From NCBI GenBank assembly GCA_910578455.1, contig CAJTQA010000032.1, positions 1-39,273 of the forward strand: DNA of 39,273 bases, written 5' to 3'. This document shows positions 1-8,004 of this stretch, piece after piece (positions within the stretch are counted from its first letter, which is position 1; every line of letters starts with the position of its first letter). The DNA is from an uncultured Dorea sp. GTDB taxonomy: Bacteria; Bacillota; Clostridia; Lachnospirales; Lachnospiraceae. Both the position numbers and the translations under genes were made by a program. The notes under the pieces were generated by a model. The model worked only from the letters and a program-made list of their open reading frames with translations. It was not told where the DNA came from and searched no databases.

Positions 1-160
1 ATTCAGCAGCGGGTGTCTTTATTTTGTGCAATATTTGGTATTTACTCATTTATAGTTCTAAGATATATTATAAACATATACCGTGAAAAAACCAAGGCTA
101 AATCATTTGGTATATTTTCATAAAATCTTATTGGATAATTAAAATAAATTGTAAAAGATG

Positions 161-189
161 TTCACGCTGGCTGAAAACTGTGCTATAAT
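161..189 (+). promoter_or_regulatory. Sigma-A-type promoter for glgC-glgD-spoVG
   Basis: A TTCACG -35 element (161-166) is followed after exactly 17 bases by a perfect TATAAT -10 element (184-189). The predicted start lies near 196, giving a leader of about 25 bases before the glgC ATG. Bases 1-160 are AT-rich and show no convincing gene; a 9-base direct repeat ATTTGGTAT occurs at 33-41 and 105-113. Confidence 0.7.
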
Positions 190-221
190 GGCAATACATA
201 CATTTAAGAAGGGGTGATGGC

Positions 222-1496
222 ATGAGAAAAAAAGAGATGATAGCAATGCTCTTGGCGGGCGGACAAGGCAGCAGGCTTGGTGTTCTCACATCGAAAGTTG
301 CAAAACCGGCGGTAGCCTTTGGAGGGAAGTACCGAATTATTGACTTTCCCCTCAGCAATTGCATTAACTCAGGAATCGACACTGTCGGAGTGTTGACGCA
401 ATACCAGCCCCTGCGTTTGAATACCCATATAGGCATTGGCATTCCCTGGGATTTAGACCGCAGCTTTGGCGGCGTTTCGATTCTGCCTCCTTATGAAAAA
501 AGCGGCAGCAGCGAGTGGTATACCGGCACAGCTAATGCGATCTATCAGAACCTTGACTATATGGAAACTTTCCATCCGGATTACGTGCTGATCCTTTCAG
601 GCGACCACATTTATAAGATGGATTATGAAGTCATGCTGGAATTCCACAAGGCAAACCGTGCAGATGTCACCATTGCGGCAATGCCCGTTCCTATGGAAGA
701 GGCCAGCAGGTTTGGCATCGTTGTCGCCGACGAGGAAGGGCAGATTACAGAATTTCAGGAAAAACCGCCTGAGCCAAAGAGCAACCTGGCATCTATGGGA
801 ATATATATTTTCAGCTGGCCCGTTTTAAAGGAGGCGCTGATCGCACTGAGGGATATTCATGGATGTGACTTCGGAAAACATATCATCCCCTACTGCCACG
901 GAAAAGGAGACAGGTTATTTGCGTATGAATACAACGGCTATTGGAAAGATGTGGGAACCTTAGGCTCTTACTGGGAAGCGAACATGGAGCTTATCGATAT
1001 CATTCCCGAGTTTAACTTGTATGAAGAGTTTTGGAAAATTTATACAAACAGCGCTACCTTGCCGCCTCAGTACATCTCCTCGGAATCCGTAATCGAGAAA
1101 AGCATCATAAGCAATGGATGCGAAATATACGGCGAGGTCCGCAACTGCGTGATCGGGGCAGGCGTCACCATTGGCAAAGGATCCATCGTCAGGGATTCTA
1201 TCATCATGCAGGGCGTAACCATAGGAAACGGGTGCGTGATTGATAAGGCAATTATAGCAGAGGGGACGGAAATAGGGAACGAATGTACTTTAGGAATCGG
1301 CAGCGAGCTGCCAAACAAATTAAAGCCTTCCATCTATTCTTTCGGCCTTGTGACCATCGGGGAAAATTCCTGGATACCAAACGGCATCCAGATCGGGAAA
1401 AATACCGCGATCAGCGGTGTCACTGTTAAAGAGGATTATCCGAACGGCCTGCTGGAAAGCGGGGAAACTTTGATAAAGGCAGGTGAGCATGCATGA
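222..1496 (+). CDS. glgC: Glucose-1-phosphate adenylyltransferase, catalytic subunit
   Basis: Makes ADP-glucose from ATP and glucose-1-phosphate, the committed step of bacterial glycogen synthesis, in the cytoplasm. The N-terminal nucleotidyltransferase domain shows LLAGGQGSRL (about residues 10-19), then KPAVAFGGKYRIIDF and SGDHIYKMD, where the Asp is the family's catalytic position. FQEKP and GIYIF follow near the sugar-phosphate site. The last 130 or so residues have the hexapeptide pattern of a left-handed beta-helix. The length of 424 residues is normal for the Firmicute enzyme. The ATG at 222 has an AAGGGG-type ribosome site at 209-214. It is first in an operon and overlaps glgD by 4 bases, which fits a GlgC/GlgD hetero-oligomer. 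No glgA or glgB is in the window. Confidence 0.96.
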   Translation: MRKKEMIAMLLAGGQGSRLGVLTSKVAKPAVAFGGKYRIIDFPLSNCINSGIDTVGVLTQYQPLRLNTHIGIGIPWDLDRSFGGVSILPPYEKSGSSEWYTGTANAIYQNLDYMETFHPDYVLILSGDHIYKMDYEVMLEFHKANRADVTIAAMPVPMEEASRFGIVVADEEGQITEFQEKPPEPKSNLASMGIYIFSWPVLKEALIALRDIHGCDFGKHIIPYCHGKGDRLFAYEYNGYWKDVGTLGSYWEANMELIDIIPEFNLYEEFWKIYTNSATLPPQYISSESVIEKSIISNGCEIYGEVRNCVIGAGVTIGKGSIVRDSIIMQGVTIGNGCVIDKAIIAEGTEIGNECTLGIGSELPNKLKPSIYSFGLVTIGENSWIPNGIQIGKNTAISGVTVKEDYPNGLLESGETLIKAGEHA

Positions 1497-2611
1497 GAGC
1501 AGTAGGACTTATATTGGCGGGAGGCAACAGCCACAAGATGCGTGAGCTGACCAGAAGACGGGCGGTAGCGGCAATGCCGCTGGCCGGAAGCTACCGGGCT
1601 ATTGACTTTGTCCTCAGCAATATGTCAAATTCCCACATCCAGAAAGTTGCCGTGCTGACGCAGTACAATGCACGTTCCCTGAATGAGCATCTCAACTCAT
1701 CCAAATGGTGGGATTTCGGAAGAAAACAGGGGGGATTGTATCTGTTCACCCCGACAATTACGATGGACAACGGTTACTGGTACAGGGGAACCGCCGACGC
1801 GATCTGCCAGAACCTTGATTTTCTCAGGAAATGCCACGAGCCATACGTCATCATCGCTTCCGGAGATGCCGTATACAAGATGAATTATAATAAAATATTA
1901 GAATATCATATTGCCAAAAAGGCAGACATTACTGTAGTATGTAAGGAGCTGGATTCTTTTGACGAAGCCAGCCGGTTTGGAACCATTAAAATGAACGACT
2001 CTATGCGCGTTGAAGAATTTGAGGAAAAGCCGATGGTAGCAAATTCAAGCGTAGTTTCCACTGGCATTTATGTAATCAGGAGACGGCTGCTCATCGACTT
2101 AATCGAGCATTGTGCAGAAGAGGAAAGACATGATTTTGTGACCGACATTTTAATCAGGTATAAAAACCTGAAAAAAATATACGGTTATAAAATAAAAGAC
2201 TACTGGAGCAACATTTCAACGGTGGAAGCGTATTATCAGACAAATATGGATTTTTTAAAGCCTGATGTGAGAAATTATTTTTTCAAAGAGCTGCCGGAGA
2301 TTTATTCCAAAGTCAGCGATTTGCCCCCGGCGAAGTATAACCCGGGCGCAACAGTTAAAAACAGCATTATAGCAAGTGGAAGTATAATCAATGGTACGGT
2401 GGAGAATTCCATCCTGTTTAAGAAAACGTTTGTCGGCAACAATTGTGTGATAAAGAATTCCATAATTCTGAACGACGTGTATCTCGGGGACAATACGTAT
2501 ATTGAAAACTGTATTGTGGAAAGTCGTGACACAATTCGCGCGAATACGCGGCATGTTGGTGAAAATGGCGTCAAGGTAGTCGTAGAAAGAAACGAAAGAT
2601 ATGCACTATGA
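1493..2611 (+). CDS. glgD: GlgD, regulatory paralogue of ADP-glucose pyrophosphorylase
   Basis: A 372-residue paralogue of GlgC. In Firmicutes GlgD is the partner subunit that raises GlgC activity and is itself poorly active or inactive. The N-terminal loop is degenerate: LILAGGNSHKMREL stands where GlgC has GGQGSRL, so the Gly and Arg that contact the nucleotide phosphates are lost or shifted. SGDAVYKMNY keeps the Asp of the GlgC SGDHIYKMDY motif. A beta-helix C-terminal domain is visible (repeats such as VKNSIIASGS and VENSILFKKT). The start is an ATGA overlap with the glgC stop, so the two are translationally coupled and probably made in fixed ratio. Confidence 0.95.
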   Translation: MRAVGLILAGGNSHKMRELTRRRAVAAMPLAGSYRAIDFVLSNMSNSHIQKVAVLTQYNARSLNEHLNSSKWWDFGRKQGGLYLFTPTITMDNGYWYRGTADAICQNLDFLRKCHEPYVIIASGDAVYKMNYNKILEYHIAKKADITVVCKELDSFDEASRFGTIKMNDSMRVEEFEEKPMVANSSVVSTGIYVIRRRLLIDLIEHCAEEERHDFVTDILIRYKNLKKIYGYKIKDYWSNISTVEAYYQTNMDFLKPDVRNYFFKELPEIYSKVSDLPPAKYNPGATVKNSIIASGSIINGTVENSILFKKTFVGNNCVIKNSIILNDVYLGDNTYIENCIVESRDTIRANTRHVGENGVKVVVERNERYAL

Positions 2612-2635
2612 TGAAGACAGAAAGGGGCCATAAGA

Positions 2636-2908
2636 ATGCAGATCACAGATGTACGTGCACGTAAAGTGGCAAAAGAAGGGAAACTAAAGGCTGTAGTGTC
2701 GATTACCTTGGATGAAGAGTTTGTAGTACATGACATCAAGGTAATTGAGGGAGAAAAGGGACTGTTTATTGCAATGCCGAGCAAAAAAGCAGTGGATGGC
2801 GAATACCGGGATATCGCTCATCCGATCAATTCAGGAACCAGGGAGCGAATTCAAAGTATTATTCTTGAAGAATACCAGAAAGAACTGCTGGAAACGGAAG
2901 TGATATAG
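2636..2908 (+). CDS. spoVG: SpoVG-family nucleic-acid-binding regulator
   Basis: A 90-residue cytoplasmic protein with the characteristic SpoVG start (MQITDVRARKV) and the central segment GLFIAMPSKKAVDGEYRDIA followed by AHPINSGTRE, which is essentially diagnostic. SpoVG proteins bind DNA and RNA and modulate sporulation septation, virulence or metabolism in Firmicutes. The gene starts 25 bases after glgD with an AAAGGGG ribosome site at 2621-2627, so it is probably co-transcribed with the glycogen genes. In Bacillus spoVG sits beside glmU, itself a sugar-nucleotide transferase gene, so this pairing with glgCD is a variation on that context. A strong terminator follows 31 bases after the stop. 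Confidence 0.95.
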   Translation: MQITDVRARKVAKEGKLKAVVSITLDEEFVVHDIKVIEGEKGLFIAMPSKKAVDGEYRDIAHPINSGTRERIQSIILEEYQKELLETEVI

Positions 2909-2939
2909 ATCATACAACATACGTATGGTAGGCACGCTG

Positions 2940-2976
2940 AGCCGGGGCTGTATTTCGATACACCCCGGCTTTTCTA
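2940..2976 (+). terminator. Rho-independent terminator after spoVG
   Basis: AGCCGGGG (2940-2947) pairs perfectly with CCCCGGCT (2963-2970) and is followed by TTTT. It closes the glgC-glgD-spoVG unit and lies just before the 3' end of the convergent pseudouridine synthase gene. Confidence 0.88.
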
Positions 2977-3004
2977 TATTTCTGCCCCCGCGTATCTCTT
3001 TCGG

Positions 3005-3706
3005 TCAAAGCAGCGAGAACCGCATTGTTTCTTTTGTTTTCGGATGTGTAAATGTTAATGAGCAGGAGCAAAGTTTCAAATCCTGCCGCCTTTCCGAATG
3101 CTGCGCCTTTGGATTATATTTTGCATCTCCCGCAATCGGGCATCCGATGCCTGCCATCTGCACACGAATCTGATGATGCCTCCCGGTATAAAGACGGATG
3201 TCCACCTCTGTACATTCCCCGGCACAGCTGTCAGGAACTGTTCCGCCGAACAGATACGGTTCCTCTTCAACAATCTGATAACTCAGCCTGGCATGTTTTG
3301 CACCGGCCGTTCCTTTTTGGCAGATTCGTGAAACATTGGCTCTCGCGTCCTTAACCAAATAGTTATCGACAATTCCTGTCCTCTCAGGCGGTGTTCCCGT
3401 AACCAGCGCCCGGTAATGCTTTTCAAATCCCGCCTCAGCTAATTCCCGGCTCAGCTCCCCGGCTGCAAAAGGAGTCTTTGCAAAGACCATAATTCCCCTC
3501 ACCGGCTGATCCAGCCGGTGGACAACCGCAAGGTAAGGCTCTTTTCCTCCGCCGGAATCCGAACCAGTCTTCCCAATATAATTTTTCAGGTAGCTGACCA
3601 TGTCCTGTCTGGCAACATTTCTCCCTTGGGTGGCAATCCCGGAAGGTTTCAAGCACACAAGGATATGGGCATCTTCAAATAATATTTCAAAAGGCAAAAC
3701 ATTCAT
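3005..3706 (-). CDS. RluA-family RNA pseudouridine synthase
   Basis: A 233-residue enzyme that converts uridine to pseudouridine in rRNA or tRNA. The RluA motif HRLDQPVRG (about residues 64-72) carries the catalytic Asp, and TGRHHQIRVQMA with IGCPIAGDAKY forms the second conserved block. It is shorter than RluC/RluD and lacks an N-terminal S4 domain, like the small single-domain RluA-type proteins common in Firmicutes, so the target site cannot be named. The start ATG at 3706 has an AAGGAG ribosome site 7 bases upstream. It is divergent from the sulfite reductase gene across 73 bases. Confidence 0.9.
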   Translation of the reverse strand: MNVLPFEILFEDAHILVCLKPSGIATQGRNVARQDMVSYLKNYIGKTGSDSGGGKEPYLAVVHRLDQPVRGIMVFAKTPFAAGELSRELAEAGFEKHYRALVTGTPPERTGIVDNYLVKDARANVSRICQKGTAGAKHARLSYQIVEEEPYLFGGTVPDSCAGECTEVDIRLYTGRHHQIRVQMAGIGCPIAGDAKYNPKAQHSERRQDLKLCSCSLTFTHPKTKETMRFSLL

Positions 3707-3717
3707 AGGAAATCTCC

Positions 3718-3746
3718 TTGACTTTATATTTATTCACTCTTATCAT
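3718..3746 (+). promoter_or_regulatory. Promoter for the sulfite/nitrite reductase gene
   Basis: TTGACT (3718-3723), a 17-base spacer and TATCAT (3741-3746) form a near-consensus sigma-A promoter with a predicted start near 3753. The -35 element lies over the ribosome site of the divergent pseudouridine synthase gene. No sulfur-dependent riboswitch fits in the short leader. Confidence 0.65.
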
Positions 3747-3779
3747 TAAAACATACCCAAAGTATAAAGGAGGATTGGC

Positions 3780-5309
3780 ATGGAGTCAATGGAATGGAAA
3801 AAGGATTACGAGGAATTCGAAAAGGTGACCAGACAGTTTTACGCAGGCGAAGTTCCTGTTCCAAAATACAAAGGATTTTCAGGCGGTTTCGGAAGCTACG
3901 CACAGCGCGGGGGGAAGTCCAGCATGCTGAGGCTAAGGCTTCCGGGTGGGCGTGTTGACAGTGAAAAACTTAAGTTTGTCTCGGAGGCTATTGAAAAATA
4001 TAAGATCGACAAAATACACTTCACAACCTGCCAGACAATACAGCTGCACAACCTGGATGCAGACGCTGTATGTGAACTTGCAGCGGCGGCTCTTGACTGT
4101 GGCATCGTAACAAGAGGAGGCGGCGGCGACTTCCCGAGAAATGTCATGGTATCCCCGCTGTCAGGTGTGGAAAAGGACGAATATTTTGATGTATCTCCAT
4201 ACGCAGACGCCGCGGCAGATTACCTGATGGGCTTTATCAAGACCGTAAAGCTCCCCCGGAAATTAAAAGTATGCTTTTCAAACTCCCCGGCAAACAAGCC
4301 GCATGCTACTTTCAGGGATTTAGGATTTGCAGCGAGAGCCGACGGAAGATTTGACGTATTCTCTGCGGGCGGGCTTGGAAACAACCCCAAAATGGGCGTC
4401 ATGGTCGCAGAGGCAGTTGACGGCAGCAAGATCCTCTACTACATCAAAGCCATGGTAAATATGTTTGTAACCTACGGCAATTACGAAAACCGCGCAAAGG
4501 CACGGACACGCTATATGCAGGACGTGCTGGGAGATAAGTACACAGAAACTTATAGCGAAATCCTCAAAAAAGTCATGGAAGAAGAAAGCCTGGATATCCA
4601 TGCGGAGCAGGACGAAATCACAAAGAAACCTGACGGATCTGCCCCGGACAGCCCGAGAGTCATCCCTCAGAAACAGGACGGACTTTACGCAGTTGCATAC
4701 CATCCCATCGGAGGATGCCCGGAACCTTCAAAAATCCAGGAATTATACAATGCAATAAGCAGCATGGAGCAGACAGAGCTGAGGCTTACGCCTGAAGAGG
4801 GCGCATATATCATAAACTGCACTGGAAATGAGGCAAAAAAAATACTTGAGCTTACCAATGACGGAGCCAGGAACTTGTTTGAGTCTTCGGTAGCCTGCAT
4901 CGGAGCGTCCATCTGCCAGGTAGGCGTCAGAGACTCCCAAAAGCTATTAGAGACTCTTGTAGACGCTGCCAGGGAATGGAACTTTAAAGACGGTGTCCTC
5001 CCCCAGATCCATATCTCCGGATGCCCGTCATCCTGCGGCACGCATCAGATTGGCAGAATCGGATTCCGCGGGGGTGTAAAGAAGGCAGACGGCGCAATGC
5101 AGCCGGCATTCGTGCTCACTGTCAACGGCGAAGATATCCAGGGCACGGAACGGTTCGGCAAACAGGTCGGAACCATCCTTGAACGCGACATCCCTGCTTT
5201 CTTAAAGGCTCTTGGAAATGAAATATCAGCATCAGGAATGGATTTCGACAAATGGTACGCATCCCATGCAGAACGCTTTGACGAAATTGCCGCTCCCTTT
5301 GCAGAGTAA
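3780..5309 (+). CDS. Siroheme [4Fe-4S] sulfite/nitrite reductase-family protein
   Basis: A 509-residue soluble reductase of the NirA/CysI hemoprotein family, which carries out six-electron reduction of sulfite to sulfide or nitrite to ammonia. Two ferredoxin-like half-domains (near residues 35-100 and 310-370) alternate with siroheme-binding domains. The four ligands for the coupled [4Fe-4S]-siroheme centre are all present: C373-X5-C379 and C415-X3-C419. The start has an excellent ribosome site (AAAGGAGG, 3766-3773). The gene stands alone between its own promoter and a terminator, with no flavoprotein subunit beside it, so electrons probably come from ferredoxin. Whether sulfite or nitrite is the natural substrate cannot be told from sequence alone. 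Confidence 0.88.
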   Translation: MESMEWKKDYEEFEKVTRQFYAGEVPVPKYKGFSGGFGSYAQRGGKSSMLRLRLPGGRVDSEKLKFVSEAIEKYKIDKIHFTTCQTIQLHNLDADAVCELAAAALDCGIVTRGGGGDFPRNVMVSPLSGVEKDEYFDVSPYADAAADYLMGFIKTVKLPRKLKVCFSNSPANKPHATFRDLGFAARADGRFDVFSAGGLGNNPKMGVMVAEAVDGSKILYYIKAMVNMFVTYGNYENRAKARTRYMQDVLGDKYTETYSEILKKVMEEESLDIHAEQDEITKKPDGSAPDSPRVIPQKQDGLYAVAYHPIGGCPEPSKIQELYNAISSMEQTELRLTPEEGAYIINCTGNEAKKILELTNDGARNLFESSVACIGASICQVGVRDSQKLLETLVDAAREWNFKDGVLPQIHISGCPSSCGTHQIGRIGFRGGVKKADGAMQPAFVLTVNGEDIQGTERFGKQVGTILERDIPAFLKALGNEISASGMDFDKWYASHAERFDEIAAPFAE

Positions 5310-5341
5310 CGCCTTACCGCAAAAATAATTATATCAATACT

Positions 5342-5387
5342 AAAGGCATGTCCGGTTTCCTCCATAGGAAATGGGCATGCCTTCTTT
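5342..5387. terminator. Bidirectional terminator between convergent genes
   Basis: AAGGCATGTCC (5343-5353) pairs with GGGCATGCCTT (5373-5383, one offset), followed by a T-rich CTTTTC on the plus strand and preceded by an A-run serving the minus strand. It separates the reductase gene from the 3' end of the leftward ATPase operon, whose last stop is at 5391. Confidence 0.75.
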
Positions 5388-5390
5388 TCT

Positions 5391-6944
5391 CTATAATTTT
5401 ATCTTGCGATATGATATTTTCAGCTTGTCTAACACCTCTTCTTCCCGTTTCTGGCAGGTAAAGATCAACACCTGTCCTTTATTTTCACTCATCCAGCGCA
5501 AAGTATGTGCAAGTCTCTCATCATCATAATATACGAATGTATCATCCAGCACAACCGGCATCTCTTCCTCTTGGAAAATACCGGCCGATGCCATACGCAG
5601 CGTCAGGTATAGCTGTTCTATCGTTCCCCTGCTCAGGCTTTCCAGCGGCGCCCTCCGGTCTTTGCAAAGCACGCAAAGCTCCAGCTTCTTATCCATCATA
5701 AGCCTGGTGTACTTCCCTCCCGTAATCTGGCTTATAATTTCAGAAAGCACTGTATTCATCTTCGCCGTCAACTGTTTCTGGAGCTGCGCCGACAGTTCAT
5801 TAATCTTGTCAGATGCCAGGCTGACCGCCTCTCTCTGGCGCTCCAGCTCCCAGAACTCCTCCCCCATCTCGTCCATCTCACCGAGCTGTTCCCGGAGGTT
5901 ATTGTACTGCACCTGCTTTTCCTCCAGCTCACCGGCAATACGTTCCGCCTCCCAGCAAAGGCGTTCCAAAGGCACTTTTTCCTCCTCTGGCGCGATTTCT
6001 TCCAGTATCCTTTCCGGTTCGGTCTTTTCCTGCTTTTTGCTGACTTTCAGCCGGTTCCATGTATAGATCGCACACAAAAGCGCCAGCACAATTGCCACAA
6101 GATAGTTCCACGGCCTATGGATAAAGATTACCACTAACGCCACCGCTGCGATAAACGACAGGATCTCTACCGGATGGACCCGCCATTTGCCCGGACGCAG
6201 CTCATCAATCACTCTGTTATTTTCCGGTTCTCCCATCTTTGGCTGATGTTTCCTACGGTAATCAATCCGCTCAAGCAGCGTGTCCCTCTCCGTCTGAAGG
6301 CCGTGCATTTCCCGCCAGATATAGGATGCCTCCTGCTCGATGCGCTCCCTCTTCTCCTGCTTTTTCTGAAAATCCGCCTTAATCTGGCGGTCAATGTCGC
6401 GCTCTCGCTCCTTCAGCTTTCGCAGCGCCCCGTCAAGATTCAAGTCCCCGCCGCCTGACGCATAGAAATTTGTCGCATAATTACGCAGTCCTGCTGCCAG
6501 CTCCTGCCCCGGCTGCGCCTTTAGCTGCCCCACCGAAACAGTATTCTCATAAACGGACTCAGAAAACATCTCCCCAAGAAGCATCTGCAGATCCCCGTCG
6601 TCTTCAAACAGCCTCTCTCCGTCATCCTCGCAGAACAGCTCCGCTTTCTTTGATCCCCTGCCAAAATTGCGGTCCAGGACAAAGTGTTTTCCGCCGCTTT
6701 CAAACCGCAGCATCCCTGAGTAAAAATCAGGATTTTCCCACGGCTCATACCTGCTGTAAATATCGTTCGCCGCCGCACGCCCCCTGCCGCGGGCCAGGCC
6801 GAAAAGCATGCTTTTTATAAACGTATGCACTGTAGATTTCCCTGACTCGTTCCTGCCATATATCAAATTGATTCCCGGGGAAAACTCAGCATTCCAATCC
6901 TTCATTTTCCCGTAGTTCCTAATCTTCAGCTCCAATATCTTCAT
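5391..6944 (-). CDS. Short SbcC/YhaN-like SMC-type ATPase with membrane segments
   Basis: A 517-residue ATPase of the SMC/Rad50-like class. Walker A GRNESGKST lies at residues 30-38. The C-terminal half has LSRGTIEQLYLTLRMA (an ABC-type signature, about 434) and MPVVLDDTFVYYDDERL (Walker B and D-loop, about 462). Between the halves are two short coiled coils flanking a hydrophobic block at roughly residues 254-294 that reads as two transmembrane helices, so the protein is probably held at the membrane. It is far shorter than SbcC (over 1000 residues) and no CxxC zinc hook is visible. This resembles Bacillus YhaN, which also has membrane helices. The nuclease gene ends only 4 bases upstream, so the two probably act together. 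It is the last gene of the leftward operon. Confidence 0.85.
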   Translation of the reverse strand: MKILELKIRNYGKMKDWNAEFSPGINLIYGRNESGKSTVHTFIKSMLFGLARGRGRAAANDIYSRYEPWENPDFYSGMLRFESGGKHFVLDRNFGRGSKKAELFCEDDGERLFEDDGDLQMLLGEMFSESVYENTVSVGQLKAQPGQELAAGLRNYATNFYASGGGDLNLDGALRKLKERERDIDRQIKADFQKKQEKRERIEQEASYIWREMHGLQTERDTLLERIDYRRKHQPKMGEPENNRVIDELRPGKWRVHPVEILSFIAAVALVVIFIHRPWNYLVAIVLALLCAIYTWNRLKVSKKQEKTEPERILEEIAPEEEKVPLERLCWEAERIAGELEEKQVQYNNLREQLGEMDEMGEEFWELERQREAVSLASDKINELSAQLQKQLTAKMNTVLSEIISQITGGKYTRLMMDKKLELCVLCKDRRAPLESLSRGTIEQLYLTLRMASAGIFQEEEMPVVLDDTFVYYDDERLAHTLRWMSENKGQVLIFTCQKREEEVLDKLKISYRKIKL

Positions 6945-6948
6945 CCGG

Positions 6949-8004
6949 CTAATCCCTTCTGGTATCCATCAATGCCCTCACTCCCTCGCACATCGCGCGG
7001 TACTGGACAGAATCCTCATCATAGCCTTCCAGCTGTTCGATCAGCTTTCCCAATATATTGTCCTTATTTTGGCTTTTTATCTTTCCAAAGTCATAAGAAG
7101 GCTTTGTGTCGTCAAAAATCTCTATTATATTTCCATATACGTCCATCGCCTGCAAGTCAAACAGTACATCCGGATCCCTGTATCCTTTTAAGAGTATCTT
7201 GTAAATATTCTCTCTTCCCCTCTCGTCTATCTCTTCCCGGATTTTTTCTTTCAGCCGGCTGCCGCTCATATCTCCGGTCGCCTCGGTTTCCAGATGGATA
7301 TACTCTCTGGACGCAAACGGAACGAACTTTATCCGGCATTTTTTATCGGCTATCTCTCCCAGGATATATCCATGCGGGCCCGTGTCATTCTTATCGGAAG
7401 GCTCCAGCGCACCGCTGTATGCTGCCTTTCCCGGAATGACGCTCTGCGGCTTATGGATATGTCCCAGCGCCGCGTAGTCATAGCCGAGCCCGGCTATCTC
7501 CTCTTTCTTTATCGGCACATGACGCCCGTCTCCGCCATGCACCATCAGAATCTCTATCGGCTGCCGTCCCTCGGCTCTTTTCCCCGCATACGGCATCGCC
7601 TCTATCTCTCTTGCGCCGTAACTGAATCCATAGACTGCGGTTCCAATCTCCGGCAGCTCCACCGCGCTTAAATCCTCTGTGAGAATCATATGCACATGTT
7701 CTTTCCAGGAAAATGTGCGGTAATAGGAGTCCTTTTTCAGATAATCATGATTACCCGCCGAAAGCACAACCTGTGTTTTATCCAGACATGCAAACAGAGA
7801 ATCCACTTCCTTTAATTCCCTGAGAAGGGGCTGGCGGTGAAACAGGTCCCCGGCAATCAGAAGAAGGTCTATATTTTCTTTCCTGCACTGCTCAACAACC
7901 CTTTCCAGGCTTGTCCACATCTCTTTTGCGCGCAACGGCCCGTATGCGTTTCCCGCGTCCGGACTTGCCCCTAAATGAACGTCTGCGATGTGTATGAATC
8001 TCAT
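6949..8004 (-). CDS. SbcD/YhaO-like metallophosphoesterase (DNA nuclease)
   Basis: A 351-residue calcineurin-fold phosphoesterase with all five metal-binding motifs in order: HIADVHLG (residues 5-12), IAGDLFHR, LSAGNHDYL, MVHGGDG and ALGHIHK. Family members (SbcD, Mre11, YhaO) are Mn-dependent DNA exo/endonucleases that work with an SMC-type ATPase, which here is the next gene. The first motif starts at residue 5, so the ATG at 8004 is firm, and it has an AAGGGGAGAAGG ribosome site. Because of this start, the first 113 bases lie inside the 3' end of the histidine kinase gene in another frame. Confidence 0.88.
   Translation of the reverse strand: MRFIHIADVHLGASPDAGNAYGPLRAKEMWTSLERVVEQCRKENIDLLLIAGDLFHRQPLLRELKEVDSLFACLDKTQVVLSAGNHDYLKKDSYYRTFSWKEHVHMILTEDLSAVELPEIGTAVYGFSYGAREIEAMPYAGKRAEGRQPIEILMVHGGDGRHVPIKKEEIAGLGYDYAALGHIHKPQSVIPGKAAYSGALEPSDKNDTGPHGYILGEIADKKCRIKFVPFASREYIHLETEATGDMSGSRLKEKIREEIDERGRENIYKILLKGYRDPDVLFDLQAMDVYGNIIEIFDDTKPSYDFGKIKSQNKDNILGKLIEQLEGYDEDSVQYRAMCEGVRALMDTRRD

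Noticed and set aside
1..221. A CRISPR-like repeat from the ATTTGGTAT pair
   Set aside because: Two 9-base copies in AT-rich sequence without spacer regularity are within chance. No CRISPR array was found anywhere in the window.
2302..2784. Leftward 160-codon frame opposite glgD and spoVG
   Set aside because: It covers parts of two well-supported genes on the other strand and resembles no protein family.
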